From: Butyrivibrio sp. | Lineage (GTDB): Bacteria; Bacillota; Clostridia; Lachnospirales; Lachnospiraceae | Direction of reading: 5' to 3' | Length of the DNA stretch: 38,369 bases | Assembly (NCBI GenBank): GCA_017615275.1 | Contig: JAGAAO010000022.1 | Span: 1-38,369 of the forward strand | Shown: piece after piece, positions 1 through 7,436 of the stretch | How positions within the stretch are numbered: the first letter of the stretch is position 1 | How the letters are laid out: each line of letters starts with the position of its first letter | Notes under the pieces: model-generated | What the model saw: only the letters and a program-made list of their open reading frames with translations | Told to the model about the DNA's origin: nothing | Database searches by the model: none | Made by a program: the position numbers and the translations under genes

Positions 1-18
1 AAATAAATAGGCGCACTA

Positions 19-38
19 GCTGGAGGGTTTCCTCCAGC
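19..38. repeat. Hairpin near the window edge
   Basis: An 8-bp inverted repeat, GCTGGAGG and CCTCCAGC, is separated by GTTT. It sits inside a weaker outer pairing, AGGCG at 9-13 with CGCCT at 41-45. No T-run follows on the plus strand, so it is not a typical intrinsic terminator there. It could be the end of an upstream transcript or part of the element end. Confidence 0.4.
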
Positions 39-69
39 AACGCCTTTAGTGAAATAAAAATCCTTCCTT

Positions 70-106
70 TTGACACAAAGTAGAGCAGTCTAATGTCACA
101 GTGACA
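70..106 (+). promoter_or_regulatory. Possible promoter with an operator-like dyad
   Basis: TTGACA at 70-75 is followed after 15 bases by TAATGT at 91-96. The spacer is shorter than the optimum. A perfect 6-bp dyad, TGTCAC then GTGACA with one base between (94-106), overlaps the -10 element and the likely start site, which is where a repressor would bind. It would serve the two genes starting at 173 and 680. Confidence 0.35.
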
Positions 107-172
107 GATCAGAAGGACGACATTTCATGAGAGTGCTAACAATATACCAATTAAATTAATGGAAGTATAACA

Positions 173-664
173 ATGAAAAAAGAAGATTATACAGATTCAC
201 AAGAGTATTACCATACCATGGAGTATAAGGAAAAGCAATTAGGCTTGGATAATGAAAAGATAAATAAACTTAAAGAAATGCATACCGAAGAATATGAAGG
301 AACCTTAGATTTAAGTGATGACAATTGTTTTGAAAAATCAATATACAGGCATATTGAAGTTGATAAAATAGTGGGTTATGGAAATCATAATCCTTTAAAC
401 TGGTATGAGGCTCTCGATAATGAGGTTTGTCACAAACCCATAAGTTTTAAAAAATATGATAAACTATCATTCAGTGATTATATTAATTCAGACAAGATAA
501 ATGACCCGCCGAGTGTCATTGAGAAGAATGGTAAATATTTTATATATGGAGATGGAACACATAGACTTACAATTGCTAAAGTTACAGGATGCAAGACGGC
601 ATTTGTGATAGTTCATAAGTGCAAAAACGAACATAAATTAGAGAATGTGATAACAAAAGAGTAA
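173..664 (+). CDS. Hypothetical protein with a ParB/Srx-like motif
   Basis: A 163-residue soluble protein with no signal peptide or membrane segment. Near residues 121-135 it reads YFIYGDGTHRLTIAK. This resembles the ParB N-terminal/sulfiredoxin-like core, where a G-x-H-R motif follows a short strand and binds nucleotide in known members. The first 90 residues are acidic and unassigned. A weak purine-rich site lies ahead of the ATG. The next gene starts 15 bases after the stop, so the two are probably co-transcribed. Both are AT-rich and look like element cargo. The ParB-like fold is inferred from one motif, and the function is unknown. Confidence 0.7.
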   Translation: MKKEDYTDSQEYYHTMEYKEKQLGLDNEKINKLKEMHTEEYEGTLDLSDDNCFEKSIYRHIEVDKIVGYGNHNPLNWYEALDNEVCHKPISFKKYDKLSFSDYINSDKINDPPSVIEKNGKYFIYGDGTHRLTIAKVTGCKTAFVIVHKCKNEHKLENVITKE

Positions 665-679
665 GAGAGGAAAATCAGA

Positions 680-1408
680 ATGTGGAATATAGACAGTCAG
701 TATAACACTATTGCACATATTATTGAGACAGAGGATTTAAAGGAGTACGCAGAAGGTGGTATTGAGGCTTTTATAAAAGCTATGGTATTCAATGATAAAG
801 CTTTACAATACGACGTTGCGGTAGAAATAAAAAATATAATGTTTCATATGCCAACAGCTATTTTTTGGGGGAAAATGAGAAGGTATCTTTATGGTACTTT
901 CCGTAATTTCAGTGATCAGGTAAAATTTGCTTCAAAATTCAATAAGGACAATAAAAAATATGTTGCGTTCGTAAAAAAGCAAATAAACTTAATCAATATT
1001 CTCGAATCAGATTACAAGGTGGATTATTATGCTAATTTAACAAGATGCTATTTCCTTTGTGGTATGGATGATGCTTTGTATTTTCGTTTGGCAAAGATTA
1101 TCCAAAATTGTACGTCTGAAGAACTGGATTATGTGCGGGACGCTCATTATTATGATGTCTTTCAAAACAACGCATTGATATCTATGCTTATTATGCAGGG
1201 ACTTATTTCTCAAGAATACGATAAAGATAATAATACTTATTATGTCTTAAGTATATTTGGAAAACTATTAAAAAAATGCTCTTTAAATCTAGAAGACGAA
1301 GATAATAAAATAGATATTCCAATGATTTATAGCGAAGTCGAAGGAATTCCTCAAATGGAACCAATCAAATTTTCTGCTATTGATGGAATGATGAAGATAT
1401 TTAATTAG
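680..1408 (+). CDS. Hypothetical protein, cargo of the mobile element
   Basis: A 242-residue protein that I do not recognise. A clear ribosome site, AGAGAGG, stands 8-10 bases before the ATG. It appears mostly helical and soluble, with Tyr- and Phe-rich stretches in the centre (residues 110-165) and an acidic linker around 205-215. No catalytic motif was seen. It follows the ParB-like gene in a two-gene operon, and downstream is the HTH gene of the element. An adaptation or immunity role is possible but nothing in the sequence proves it. Confidence 0.7.
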   Translation: MWNIDSQYNTIAHIIETEDLKEYAEGGIEAFIKAMVFNDKALQYDVAVEIKNIMFHMPTAIFWGKMRRYLYGTFRNFSDQVKFASKFNKDNKKYVAFVKKQINLINILESDYKVDYYANLTRCYFLCGMDDALYFRLAKIIQNCTSEELDYVRDAHYYDVFQNNALISMLIMQGLISQEYDKDNNTYYVLSIFGKLLKKCSLNLEDEDNKIDIPMIYSEVEGIPQMEPIKFSAIDGMMKIFN

Positions 1409-1471
1409 CAACTATAATTGATGATGAAAAAGGAATTAGTTGACAAATGAAATAGGAATATAAGGATCTAT

Positions 1472-1876
1472 ATGGGACGCAAAAAGCTTAAACCGGATTA
1501 TGATCCGAAAAAAATAATGCAGGAACTTATTGATATAACAAAAGAGCTTTATGACAGAAAGCTTTCATACCGGCAGATTGGCAAGGAACTGGATCTTTCG
1601 GTATCCAAAGTTATAAAGCTCCTTATCACCGGTGGGGTTTATTCTTCGGATATTTGCCGGAAGATAAACCAACTATATGCTTCTGGCAAGACTATCCCAG
1701 AGATACAGAAAAGCCTGAACATCAGCAGGGCTTCTGTCCAGGCTTATCTGCCTTATAAGAAGTGCGTTTATAATGCTATGGAGCTGAGCCTTAACGCAGA
1801 GCGGATCAGGCGCTACAGGCAGAGGAAGAGGGAGAAAGAGAGTGTTACAGTTCCCAGTTCCGGTCTTTGTTCCTGA
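1472..1876 (+). CDS. Small helix-turn-helix DNA-binding protein
   Basis: A 134-residue basic protein with two HTH-like units. The first, around residues 31-53, reads SYRQIGKELDLSVSKVIKLL. The second, around 71-92, reads TIPEIQKSLNISRASVQAYL. Both resemble resolvase- or sigma-region-4-type helices. A basic tail, RRYRQRKREK, follows. The ATG has AAGGAT just upstream. The last 32 bases overlap the 3' end of the relaxase gene on the other strand, so the two converge. This arrangement suggests a regulator or accessory DNA-binding protein of the mobilization module. The exact role is not visible. Confidence 0.75.
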   Translation: MGRKKLKPDYDPKKIMQELIDITKELYDRKLSYRQIGKELDLSVSKVIKLLITGGVYSSDICRKINQLYASGKTIPEIQKSLNISRASVQAYLPYKKCVYNAMELSLNAERIRRYRQRKREKESVTVPSSGLCS

Positions 1877-3230
1877 GAGGTTCTGATCTGCCCGGTTCCT
1901 CAAGGAATTTTATGATGCTTTTTTCCATGGATTTGAGTCGATCATGCTCGGCTGCTTTGGCTTCGGAAGAAGCTAAGAAAGTCTTGCGGTCGGCTTCAAG
2001 TTTATGGAGGTGTTCTTCGATATCCTTTACTTTTAATGTAGCGGGATCTATGCCGCTGTTTTTCAGCCAGCTCTTTGCTCCTTCGAAGAGCCGGAGCTGG
2101 TAATCATGTTCTTTTTCGTACCTTTCTTTGTCCTTGGATTTTTCGTAATTATCCCCATATTTTTTGTTCTCTGTATACCGTTTGGCGACTGTCAGTATCT
2201 GGCGGAATTCCCTGATCTTTTTGTCAAGAGACGCTGCGCTTCTTTTATCCAGAGTAGCTCCGGTATCAAGCTCTTTTATACGGCTTCGGAGGTCTTCTCT
2301 TGACTGCAGGCCTAATGTCCCCAGCTCTTCGTATATGGCTGCTATACGATGTAGATTTTCCTTGTCTTCATATTTGGCAAGTCCGATGCTTTCGGCTTTC
2401 TTTTCGTCCGGAATGTTAACAAGTTTTGTGGGAACGGCACCTTCATTCCGCAAGTTCTTCAGAATAGGAGAGTGGCTGTTTTCTTCAATCCTTTCTTTTA
2501 TCCTTTCCTTAGTATAATCCGGTCCTAAGGTGTTGCCCCTTCCCCTTACAAACCTGTCCTTACCAAAGGGTCGGAATGAGATGTATTTTGCGGATCCTTC
2601 GCCGAATGTTTCGCCGTGGATTTCATAGCCTTTTTCTCTCATAAGTCTTAAGAATTCTTCATAGGAGAGTGCTGCTTTTATGCACTCATTTATATCTTTC
2701 TTGACCTGGGATTTCCAGGAATCTCCCTTTTTATCATGGTACCATTCATTATATGTTTTCCCGGTTTCCCTGAAGTCTTTTATGACTGATTTGTTGTGCT
2801 CGGCGCACAGCTCATCGCTTATGTCCCTGATACGGTAGTAGTTCTTGAAAGTAGAACGGAATTTGTGGTGCTCTATGTTATCAGTAGCTGAAAATATGAT
2901 GTGATTATGAATATGATCATGGTCTATGTGGGTGGCAAATACATAGGAATATCTGCCCTGCAGGAAACGGTCGGCAAGCTCTTTCCCTATCTGATGTGCT
3001 TCCTCGCCGGATATTTCTCCCGGAGCAAAGGACTGGATGAGATGATAGGCTAGATTCTGCCCGGGAGAGTTTGTCTTTCCGAGGGCAAATCTGAAGTCGT
3101 ACTCAGCCGTTTCCCTGCCACAGGCAAAGGTGGTCACCAGCACATTGTCATCTGTTTTATGGGGGTTGCAAATGTAGTCTATTGCCCTTCCGACGGTAGC
3201 ATTGATAGCATGGATTTTTGTAACTGCCAT
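1845..3230 (-). CDS. Relaxase / mobilization nuclease (MobA/VirD2-type)
   Basis: A 461-residue relaxase of the Pfam Relaxase family, probably MOBP class. Such enzymes nick one strand at oriT through a Tyr and pilot the DNA during conjugation. The candidate catalytic Tyr is in IDYICNP near residue 19. The metal-binding His cluster HIDHDHIHNH spans about 101-110, and the C-terminal half is charged and coiled. The N-terminus overlaps the mobC-like gene by 52 bases, a normal layout for this pair. No coupling protein or type IV secretion genes are visible, so the element looks mobilizable rather than self-transmissible. Confidence 0.93.
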   Translation of the reverse strand: MAVTKIHAINATVGRAIDYICNPHKTDDNVLVTTFACGRETAEYDFRFALGKTNSPGQNLAYHLIQSFAPGEISGEEAHQIGKELADRFLQGRYSYVFATHIDHDHIHNHIIFSATDNIEHHKFRSTFKNYYRIRDISDELCAEHNKSVIKDFRETGKTYNEWYHDKKGDSWKSQVKKDINECIKAALSYEEFLRLMREKGYEIHGETFGEGSAKYISFRPFGKDRFVRGRGNTLGPDYTKERIKERIEENSHSPILKNLRNEGAVPTKLVNIPDEKKAESIGLAKYEDKENLHRIAAIYEELGTLGLQSREDLRSRIKELDTGATLDKRSAASLDKKIREFRQILTVAKRYTENKKYGDNYEKSKDKERYEKEHDYQLRLFEGAKSWLKNSGIDPATLKVKDIEEHLHKLEADRKTFLASSEAKAAEHDRLKSMEKSIIKFLEEPGRSEPLRNKDRNWEL

Positions 3231-3520
3231 ATCTTGTCTATCTCCTTCTTTAGTTCATCTATATCCGATCGGTATACGCTCCGGGTTTCGTTGCAGCGGT
3301 GGGCTACCTGGTTAACATTGTTGGCTATGTTGCTCAGCAGATAGTTATACCGCTGTATCTCTGAAAAATCTATGTCAAAGACAAATCCGTCTCTTATCAG
3401 CTGACGGATCAGGGCTGACTTGCTTTTCTTACCGGACATCTTATATTTCTTATCCAAAAGGGCTGATTCCTCTTCAGTAAGATAGACTTGTATAGGGATT
3501 GTTCGTGTTCTTTTAAACAT
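3179..3520 (-). CDS. MobC-like relaxosome accessory protein
   Basis: A 113-residue protein with an N-terminal ribbon-helix-helix segment (RTIPIQVYLTEEESALL, then SKSALIRQLIRDG) and the MobC-like core SNIANNVNQVAH near residues 63-75. In known systems MobC binds oriT and helps the relaxase open the nic region. The ribosome site GAGAGG lies about 10 bases before the start on the minus strand. It overlaps the relaxase start by 52 bases, which implies translational coupling. The hairpin-rich oriT candidate lies just upstream of it. Confidence 0.88.
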   Translation of the reverse strand: MFKRTRTIPIQVYLTEEESALLDKKYKMSGKKSKSALIRQLIRDGFVFDIDFSEIQRYNYLLSNIANNVNQVAHRCNETRSVYRSDIDELKKEIDKIWQLQKSMLSMLPSEGQ

Positions 3521-3637
3521 TATGATTTACCTCTCTTTTTTATGATTTCCTGTTCTGATTTTGTCGGATTACATGCTTATGGTTATCGTGTATACAAGGT
3601 GGCTTTTTACTGATTCTGATGTTTGAAAAACAGGGGT

Positions 3638-3763
3638 TAGGGGATACGTCCCCTACAAGCGGAAACGGGTGAATTTCCCGAGGGTAAAATGCCGGTTTCC
3701 GGACACCCTGTCATGAAGGGTGTCATGCTTGCTCCCCGGAGCAAAGCCCGTTTGGGGCTTTGC
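3638..3763. other. Probable origin of transfer (oriT) with clustered hairpins
   Basis: Four inverted repeats sit within 126 bases directly upstream of mobC. TAGGGGA/TCCCCTA is at 3638-3655 with a 4-base loop, GACACCCT/AGGGTGTC at 3702-3724, GCTCC/GGAGC at 3731-3742, and GCAAAGCCC/GGGCTTTGC at 3741-3763. Two short open frames on the minus strand cross the area but have no credible start and run through the hairpins. Dense dyads next to mobC and relaxase genes are typical of oriT. The nick site itself cannot be assigned by eye. Confidence 0.6.
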
Positions 3764-4112
3764 ATTATTGGGCACAGCGGCCTGAAAAAGACTGTAAAAA
3801 ACAAAAAAACTGCTAAGGCTCTCTGAGTGGAGAACCATAACAGTTTTTGTTTGTATTTATTTGAGTTGGCAAGGATGATTGTAGCAGATATTCGACGGAG
3901 ATTCAAGGGGGGCGTGTTTTATTTCAGGTTTATTTCAGACGTTTTATTTTTGATCTTAAGTTAATTCCCCGGGATTCTGTTATGATTATGTTGATAATAT
4001 GCCGTTTCCCTGTGGTTTTCTGACATATATCTTCAAATTTTATAAAATTTTAATAATTTTCGCGTCCGAAATCGACTCTGTGCGGCATGTTATTATTTAT
4101 GACGGGGTAAGA
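3764..4112. other. Non-coding stretch between oriT and the sigma-like gene
   Basis: Roughly 350 AT-rich bases without a convincing gene. It contains runs of T and A and several weak promoter-like strings. It probably holds the promoter of the rightward genes that begin at 4141, but I cannot single out one pair of boxes. Confidence 0.4.
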
Positions 4113-4142
4113 ATCGGTGTTCATAGGAAAGGTGACACCGAT
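4113..4142 (+). promoter_or_regulatory. Dyad enclosing the ribosome site of the sigma-like gene
   Basis: ATCGGTGT at 4113-4120 pairs perfectly with ACACCGAT at 4135-4142. The 14-base loop contains the Shine-Dalgarno GGAAAGG, and the 3' arm includes the first two bases of the ATG at 4141. It could act as an RNA hairpin limiting initiation or as a protein-binding dyad. Confidence 0.5.
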
Positions 4143-4581
4143 GGATAAAAATGTTGTTCTGCCGGTTCAGATAGAGTTCGATGCTTTTATGCGAAAAACT
4201 ATCAGGAATGCGGTAAAGGGTTTGCTTAAGAAGAAAAAGAAGGAGTTCACAAGAAGGGAGGAAATGGTCGATGTTGATGATCTGACAGATGAGATGCTTA
4301 TGCCTGCGATAACGCCTGATGCTCTGAAAAATTGTGTAGATATCGGGGACATGGTTCTTTTCTTTGAACGGGATGATGTGGCTGAGGCTATGGGTCAGCT
4401 GAAGGATGAATATAAGCTGGCGATCGCGCTACGGTTTTTCTTGAAAAAGGATAATGAGAATGCCGGCAGGTTTATGGAGAAGGATCCTGATGCTTTTAGG
4501 AAATGTCTTAAGAGGGCTCTTATAAGTCTTGGGGAAGAATTGTCCGGGAAAGGAGGTAACGCACATCATGGGAAAAAGTAA
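4141..4581 (+). CDS. Sigma-70-like regulator of the mobile element
   Basis: Using the ATG behind GGAAAGG, the product has 146 residues; an in-frame start eight codons upstream has no ribosome site. The C-terminal third (LKDEYKLAIALRFFL, then FRKCLKRALISLGEEL) resembles sigma factor region 4, as in the short sigma-like proteins of Tn916-type and related elements. The N-terminal half has a Lys-rich stretch, LLKKKKKEFTRREE. It probably controls transcription of element genes. The next gene starts inside its last codons, so the two are coupled. The start codon lies in a stem, suggesting regulated translation. Confidence 0.75.
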   Translation: MDKNVVLPVQIEFDAFMRKTIRNAVKGLLKKKKKEFTRREEMVDVDDLTDEMLMPAITPDALKNCVDIGDMVLFFERDDVAEAMGQLKDEYKLAIALRFFLKKDNENAGRFMEKDPDAFRKCLKRALISLGEELSGKGGNAHHGKK

Positions 4582-4816
4582 GAAGAAAAGGAAGAAATCC
4601 GGGTACTTGTCCTATATGGATATCTGGCTCGCCTGCTGCGGTGATAAAGATGCTATGTACAAGGTCATCCAGAGATATGAATATGACGTAGAGAACTGCA
4701 TTATGAACCGCAGCACTCAGATGAATGTTCATCTGTCCAAAGAGGACTTTGAGGACTTAAGGCAGGAAGTGTATTATCTGATGCTCCGTGCCATGAAGAA
4801 GTTTGAGATTAAGTAA
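4568..4816 (+). CDS. HTH_16-like conjugative-element regulator
   Basis: An 82-residue product starting at the ATG behind AAAGGAGG, overlapping the previous gene by 14 bases. The text SYMDIWLACCGDKDAMYKVIQRYE, broken here by residue 14 or so, matches the helix-turn-helix domain family of conjugative transposons that resembles sigma region 2. The end, DLRQEVYYLMLRAMKKFEIK, completes that domain. A basic N-terminus, GKSKKKRKKSG, precedes it. With the upstream region-4-like protein it makes a split sigma-like pair, a usual regulatory unit in these elements. Confidence 0.78.
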   Translation: MGKSKKKRKKSGYLSYMDIWLACCGDKDAMYKVIQRYEYDVENCIMNRSTQMNVHLSKEDFEDLRQEVYYLMLRAMKKFEIK

Positions 4817-4876
4817 AAAAAATTAATGATGATTATATGAACACCGTTCTTTTCTTCGTCATTTTTACCGGTCCTA

Positions 4877-5361
4877 TAAAGCACATAAGCCTATGGTCTG
4901 ACAGTGCCTTGTTTCTTATGTGCTTTACGGGCTGATAAAGCATTTTATGAGTTGGTAAGTAAAGTGGTTTACGCCATAACTGAACCTTGACAATTGAATA
5001 CCATGTCCTGCAGAACGCAGGGGGCAGTGAGTTGTGATGCGGATACGCCACAATGGTTCTTCTTATATATGAAGAAAGACGGATTCATCTTGAGGGATCG
5101 GAGCGATGGATATCCGTACAAAATAAGGCTGTGGAGCCTTAGGACTTTGACGCTGCTCTTGATAATGATACTTTCCCATGGGAGGGAGCCGTGGAGGCTG
5201 GTGGAACACCAATGTGGCACTAACCTGGTGCCGCTGCAGGGCATTATTTTAAAAGCCAAATATGCGAAGCATATGGCTTTTACCTCGGAAATGCAGAGCA
5301 TTTTCGAGGTTACCCGTATAGGCGTTAAGGTCTGCTGATCTGTTCCTACTTATATAGTAGG
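4877..5361 (+). ncRNA. Candidate large structured RNA, class unassigned
   Basis: This gap is densely folded. Perfect or wobble-complete helices on the plus strand are: 4877-4889/4915-4927 (13 bp); 4959-4963/4968-4972 (GUGG loop); 5007-5011/5017-5021; 5032-5036/5049-5053 with inner GCG-GAUA-CGC; 5057-5062/5071-5076; 5125-5130/5135-5140 (GUGG loop); 5199-5203/5207-5211 (GAA loop); 5214-5220/5228-5234; 5251-5257 plus 5260-5265 with 5269-5281 (GAA loop); 5282-5294/5298-5310 (AGA loop); and 5345-5350/5356-5361. Open frames of about 110 codons on both strands have no ribosome site and an odd composition, so they are not genes. Its class (for example ROOL or GOLLD-like large RNAs of phage and mobile DNA) cannot be decided by eye. 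Confidence 0.55.
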
Positions 5362-5421
5362 CGGGAATTGATGGGCAGATGTTTCTGTGCCAAATATATT
5401 TCAGCGAGAGGAGCGTAAAGG

Positions 5422-5700
5422 ATGAAGAAGCACGATCCGGAAGAACAGGTGGAGTGTTCATATCAGGGGATGAAAATAGGTATACCCGTGAAGCTCTTTA
5501 CCAGCATGACCTTCAGGGTGGGACTTGACGGAAAAAAGTTTGTCCGCTATAAGGAAGGAGCCTATCTGTATTCGGTAAGCGAGAGGGAGTTCTTTGACAT
5601 CGCACATGAAGCAAAGGCTATTTACAAGAGGAACAGAATGGTGCTTGTCAAGCTTGAACTGGTGGACAAGTATATGGAGATGTTCAGGCAAAGAGAGTAG
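5422..5700 (+). CDS. DUF6462-like excisionase/DNA-binding protein
   Basis: A 92-residue protein. The core from about residue 38, KFVRYKEGAYLYSVSEREFF and then YKRNRMVLVKLELVDKYMEMFR, matches the small winged-helix family (DUF6462) that commonly precedes tyrosine recombinases in Lachnospiraceae elements. It is likely an excisionase-type directionality factor. The N-terminal 37 residues are less typical. GAGAGGAGCG ahead of the ATG is a good ribosome site. It stands between the structured non-coding region and the integrase, which fits that role. Confidence 0.75.
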   Translation: MKKHDPEEQVECSYQGMKIGIPVKLFTSMTFRVGLDGKKFVRYKEGAYLYSVSEREFFDIAHEAKAIYKRNRMVLVKLELVDKYMEMFRQRE

Positions 5701-5748
5701 GGTATGGAGAGGCTGTTTTTGGCATTTTTGAGATACTGAAAAAAAGAC

Positions 5749-5778
5749 TTGACTTTTTGGTAACTGAAAATGTATAAT
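5749..5778 (+). promoter_or_regulatory. Strong sigma-A type promoter
   Basis: TTGACT at 5749-5754, an 18-base spacer, and a perfect TATAAT at 5773-5778. It lies 29 bases ahead of the small DNA-binding gene at 5807 and probably also drives the integrase at 6026. Confidence 0.75.
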
Positions 5779-5806
5779 GTATTCATAGCGAAAGGGGGTG
5801 CACGGT

Positions 5807-5977
5807 TTGGCTAAACTAGGGAGACCTAAGAAAGATGTTCTCCGCGAGAACCAGGTGATGGTGCGGTTCACAGATGCAGAATACACAAAGCTTAAGGACT
5901 GTGCGGCCCAGAGTAACTTGACCGTGGCAGAAACCATAAGAAAAGGAATCGCTGACATAATCGGTTCCGAAAAGTAA
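5807..5977 (+). CDS. Small ribbon-helix-helix-like DNA-binding protein
   Basis: A 56-codon frame starting with TTG, spaced about 8 bases from AAAGGGGG. An in-frame GTG three codons upstream would overlap that ribosome site. The product begins AKLGRPKKDVLRENQ and continues VMVRFTDAEYTKLKDCAAQS, then VAETIRKGIADII. This is the layout of small Arc/CopG-type proteins of mobile elements, with GRPKK, a strand, then two helices. It is easily missed because of its length. It probably represses its own strong promoter or aids integrase regulation. The integrase begins 48 bases later. Confidence 0.7.
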   Translation: MAKLGRPKKDVLRENQVMVRFTDAEYTKLKDCAAQSNLTVAETIRKGIADIIGSEK

Positions 5978-6025
5978 GTCTTGTCAGTCATCTCTTCCTA
6001 CCTTCAGTGAAAGGAAGTACACAAC

Positions 6026-7258
6026 ATGGCAAAGGTTAGGAAAGATTCAAAGGGACGGGTACTGCATAAGGGGGAGTCATATAACAGGATAAAGGGTCTT
6101 TACTGTTATAATTTTACAGATCCTTCAGGTAACAGGATATTCATTTACTCCAGGGATCTCGGAGATCTTCGTGATCGTGAGGAAGAGATAGCAAAGAACA
6201 GGCTAGATAAGATTGATTTATATACAAGATCAAGGTCTGATCTCAACTATCTGTTCGACAGGTATATAGCGACCAAGACGGAACTCCGCAGCACGACGAT
6301 GACCAATTATGTATATACCTATGACCGTTATGTAAGAAACGGATTTGGCAAGAGAAAGATAAGTGATATAAAATACTCGGATGTGCTGATGTTCTACAAT
6401 TCGTTCCTTGAGAAAGGATTAAAGGTAAGTACGGTGGATTCGATGCACTGCGTTCTTCATCCTGCGTTCCAGATGGCTGTAAGGGACTGCATCATAAGGA
6501 TTAACCCGACCGATGGGGTGATGGCCGAGCTTAAGAAGAAGCTCAAGGGCAGATCCGAACCCAGGCATGCACTTACCATTGAAGAGGAAAGGGCATTCCT
6601 TAAATATCTGGAGAAGCCTGAGAATGAAAGGTGGAAGAGCCTGTTCATCGTGATGTTCGGAACGGGATGCAGGGTTGGAGAGATAATCGGGCTGAGATGG
6701 GAAGATGTCGATTTCGAGAAGAATACGATCTGCATCAACCACAACATCACATATTATCCGAGACATGACAATGATTACAAGTGTGAGTACAGGGTAGCAC
6801 TTCCGAAGACAGAGGCCGGCATCAGGACAATCCCTATGTTGGATAAAGTAAGGGAGACTCTGCAGAAGGAAAAGGCGTATCAGGAATCATCCGGGATGAA
6901 GTGCATTTCTGAGGTTGATGGTATGTCGGGTTTCATCTTCTTCAACCGGTTTGGTATGCTCCATAGCCCCAGTAGCATTAACAGGGAGATTAAACGTATG
7001 GTCGATGACCATAACGCTTCTGAAGAAGTTAAGGCTAGCAGGGAACACAGGGAGCCGGTACTTATACCAAAGTTCAGCTGTCACATAACAAGACATACTT
7101 TCTGCAGTCGGCTTTGTGAGAATGAGACTAATCTGAAGTGTATCCAGGAAGTGATGGGGCACAGGGATATCCAGACTACTATGAATGTATATGCAGAGTT
7201 CTCTGAGGCAAAAAAGCAGGAAGCATTCAAACAATTAAACAGTAGAAATGTTTTTTAG
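6026..7258 (+). CDS. Tyrosine recombinase / integrase (Tn916-like)
   Basis: A 410-residue phage-integrase-family protein that would insert and excise the element. It has an N-terminal arm-binding region with GLYCYNFTDPSGNRIFIYSRDL (cut here as GLYCYNFTDPSG), a core-binding SAM-like domain around 70-165, and a catalytic domain. The catalytic residues are visible: Arg216 in GCRVGE, His353 and Arg356 in HITRH, the His of MGHRD, and Tyr389 in MNVYAE. Length is normal for the family. A ribosome site, AAAGGAAG, precedes the ATG. The 3' end of this gene is repeated, degenerate, about 214 bases downstream. Confidence 0.95.
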   Translation: MAKVRKDSKGRVLHKGESYNRIKGLYCYNFTDPSGNRIFIYSRDLGDLRDREEEIAKNRLDKIDLYTRSRSDLNYLFDRYIATKTELRSTTMTNYVYTYDRYVRNGFGKRKISDIKYSDVLMFYNSFLEKGLKVSTVDSMHCVLHPAFQMAVRDCIIRINPTDGVMAELKKKLKGRSEPRHALTIEEERAFLKYLEKPENERWKSLFIVMFGTGCRVGEIIGLRWEDVDFEKNTICINHNITYYPRHDNDYKCEYRVALPKTEAGIRTIPMLDKVRETLQKEKAYQESSGMKCISEVDGMSGFIFFNRFGMLHSPSSINREIKRMVDDHNASEEVKASREHREPVLIPKFSCHITRHTFCSRLCENETNLKCIQEVMGHRDIQTTMNVYAEFSEAKKQEAFKQLNSRNVF

Positions 7259-7372
7259 GAAGAGTCCGTGACGGGCTCACCCAAAGTACACAAAATAGTC
7301 GTAAGTCCTACATTTGTTTGCGGTTTTACAAATATTCAGTGCCGGTCAGTGTGGGGCAGCGCCAAATGAAAA
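7223..7372 (+). repeat. Direct repeat copy 1, integrase 3' end and flank
   Basis: It spans the last integrase codons and the next 114 bases. Shared blocks with copy 2 include GGAAGAGTCCGTGACGG, CCTACATTTGT and AATATTCAGTGCCGGTCAG. Identity is high but not complete. It probably includes the attachment site or integrase-binding arms. Confidence 0.75.
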
Positions 7373-7436
7373 GGAAGGACAAACATGAATATGCAAGAAA
7401 TTGTAGCATGACAATTCCACAACTCCACTTTTATAG

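Noticed and set aside
3637-3906. 89-codon minus-strand frame over the oriT region
   Set aside because: No credible start signal, and it crosses the clustered dyads upstream of mobC.
4994-5338. 114-codon open frame on the plus strand
   Set aside because: No ribosome site, odd residue composition, and it runs through many perfect hairpins. An equally long frame on the other strand shows that openness here means little.
4817-5421. Group II or group I intron
   Set aside because: I found no domain V-like GAGC/AY tetraloop hairpin and no intron-encoded reverse transcriptase or homing enzyme in the gap.
5458-5991. 177-codon minus-strand frame
   Set aside because: It lies antisense to the DUF6462-like gene and the small DNA-binding gene, which both have family motifs, ribosome sites and a promoter.
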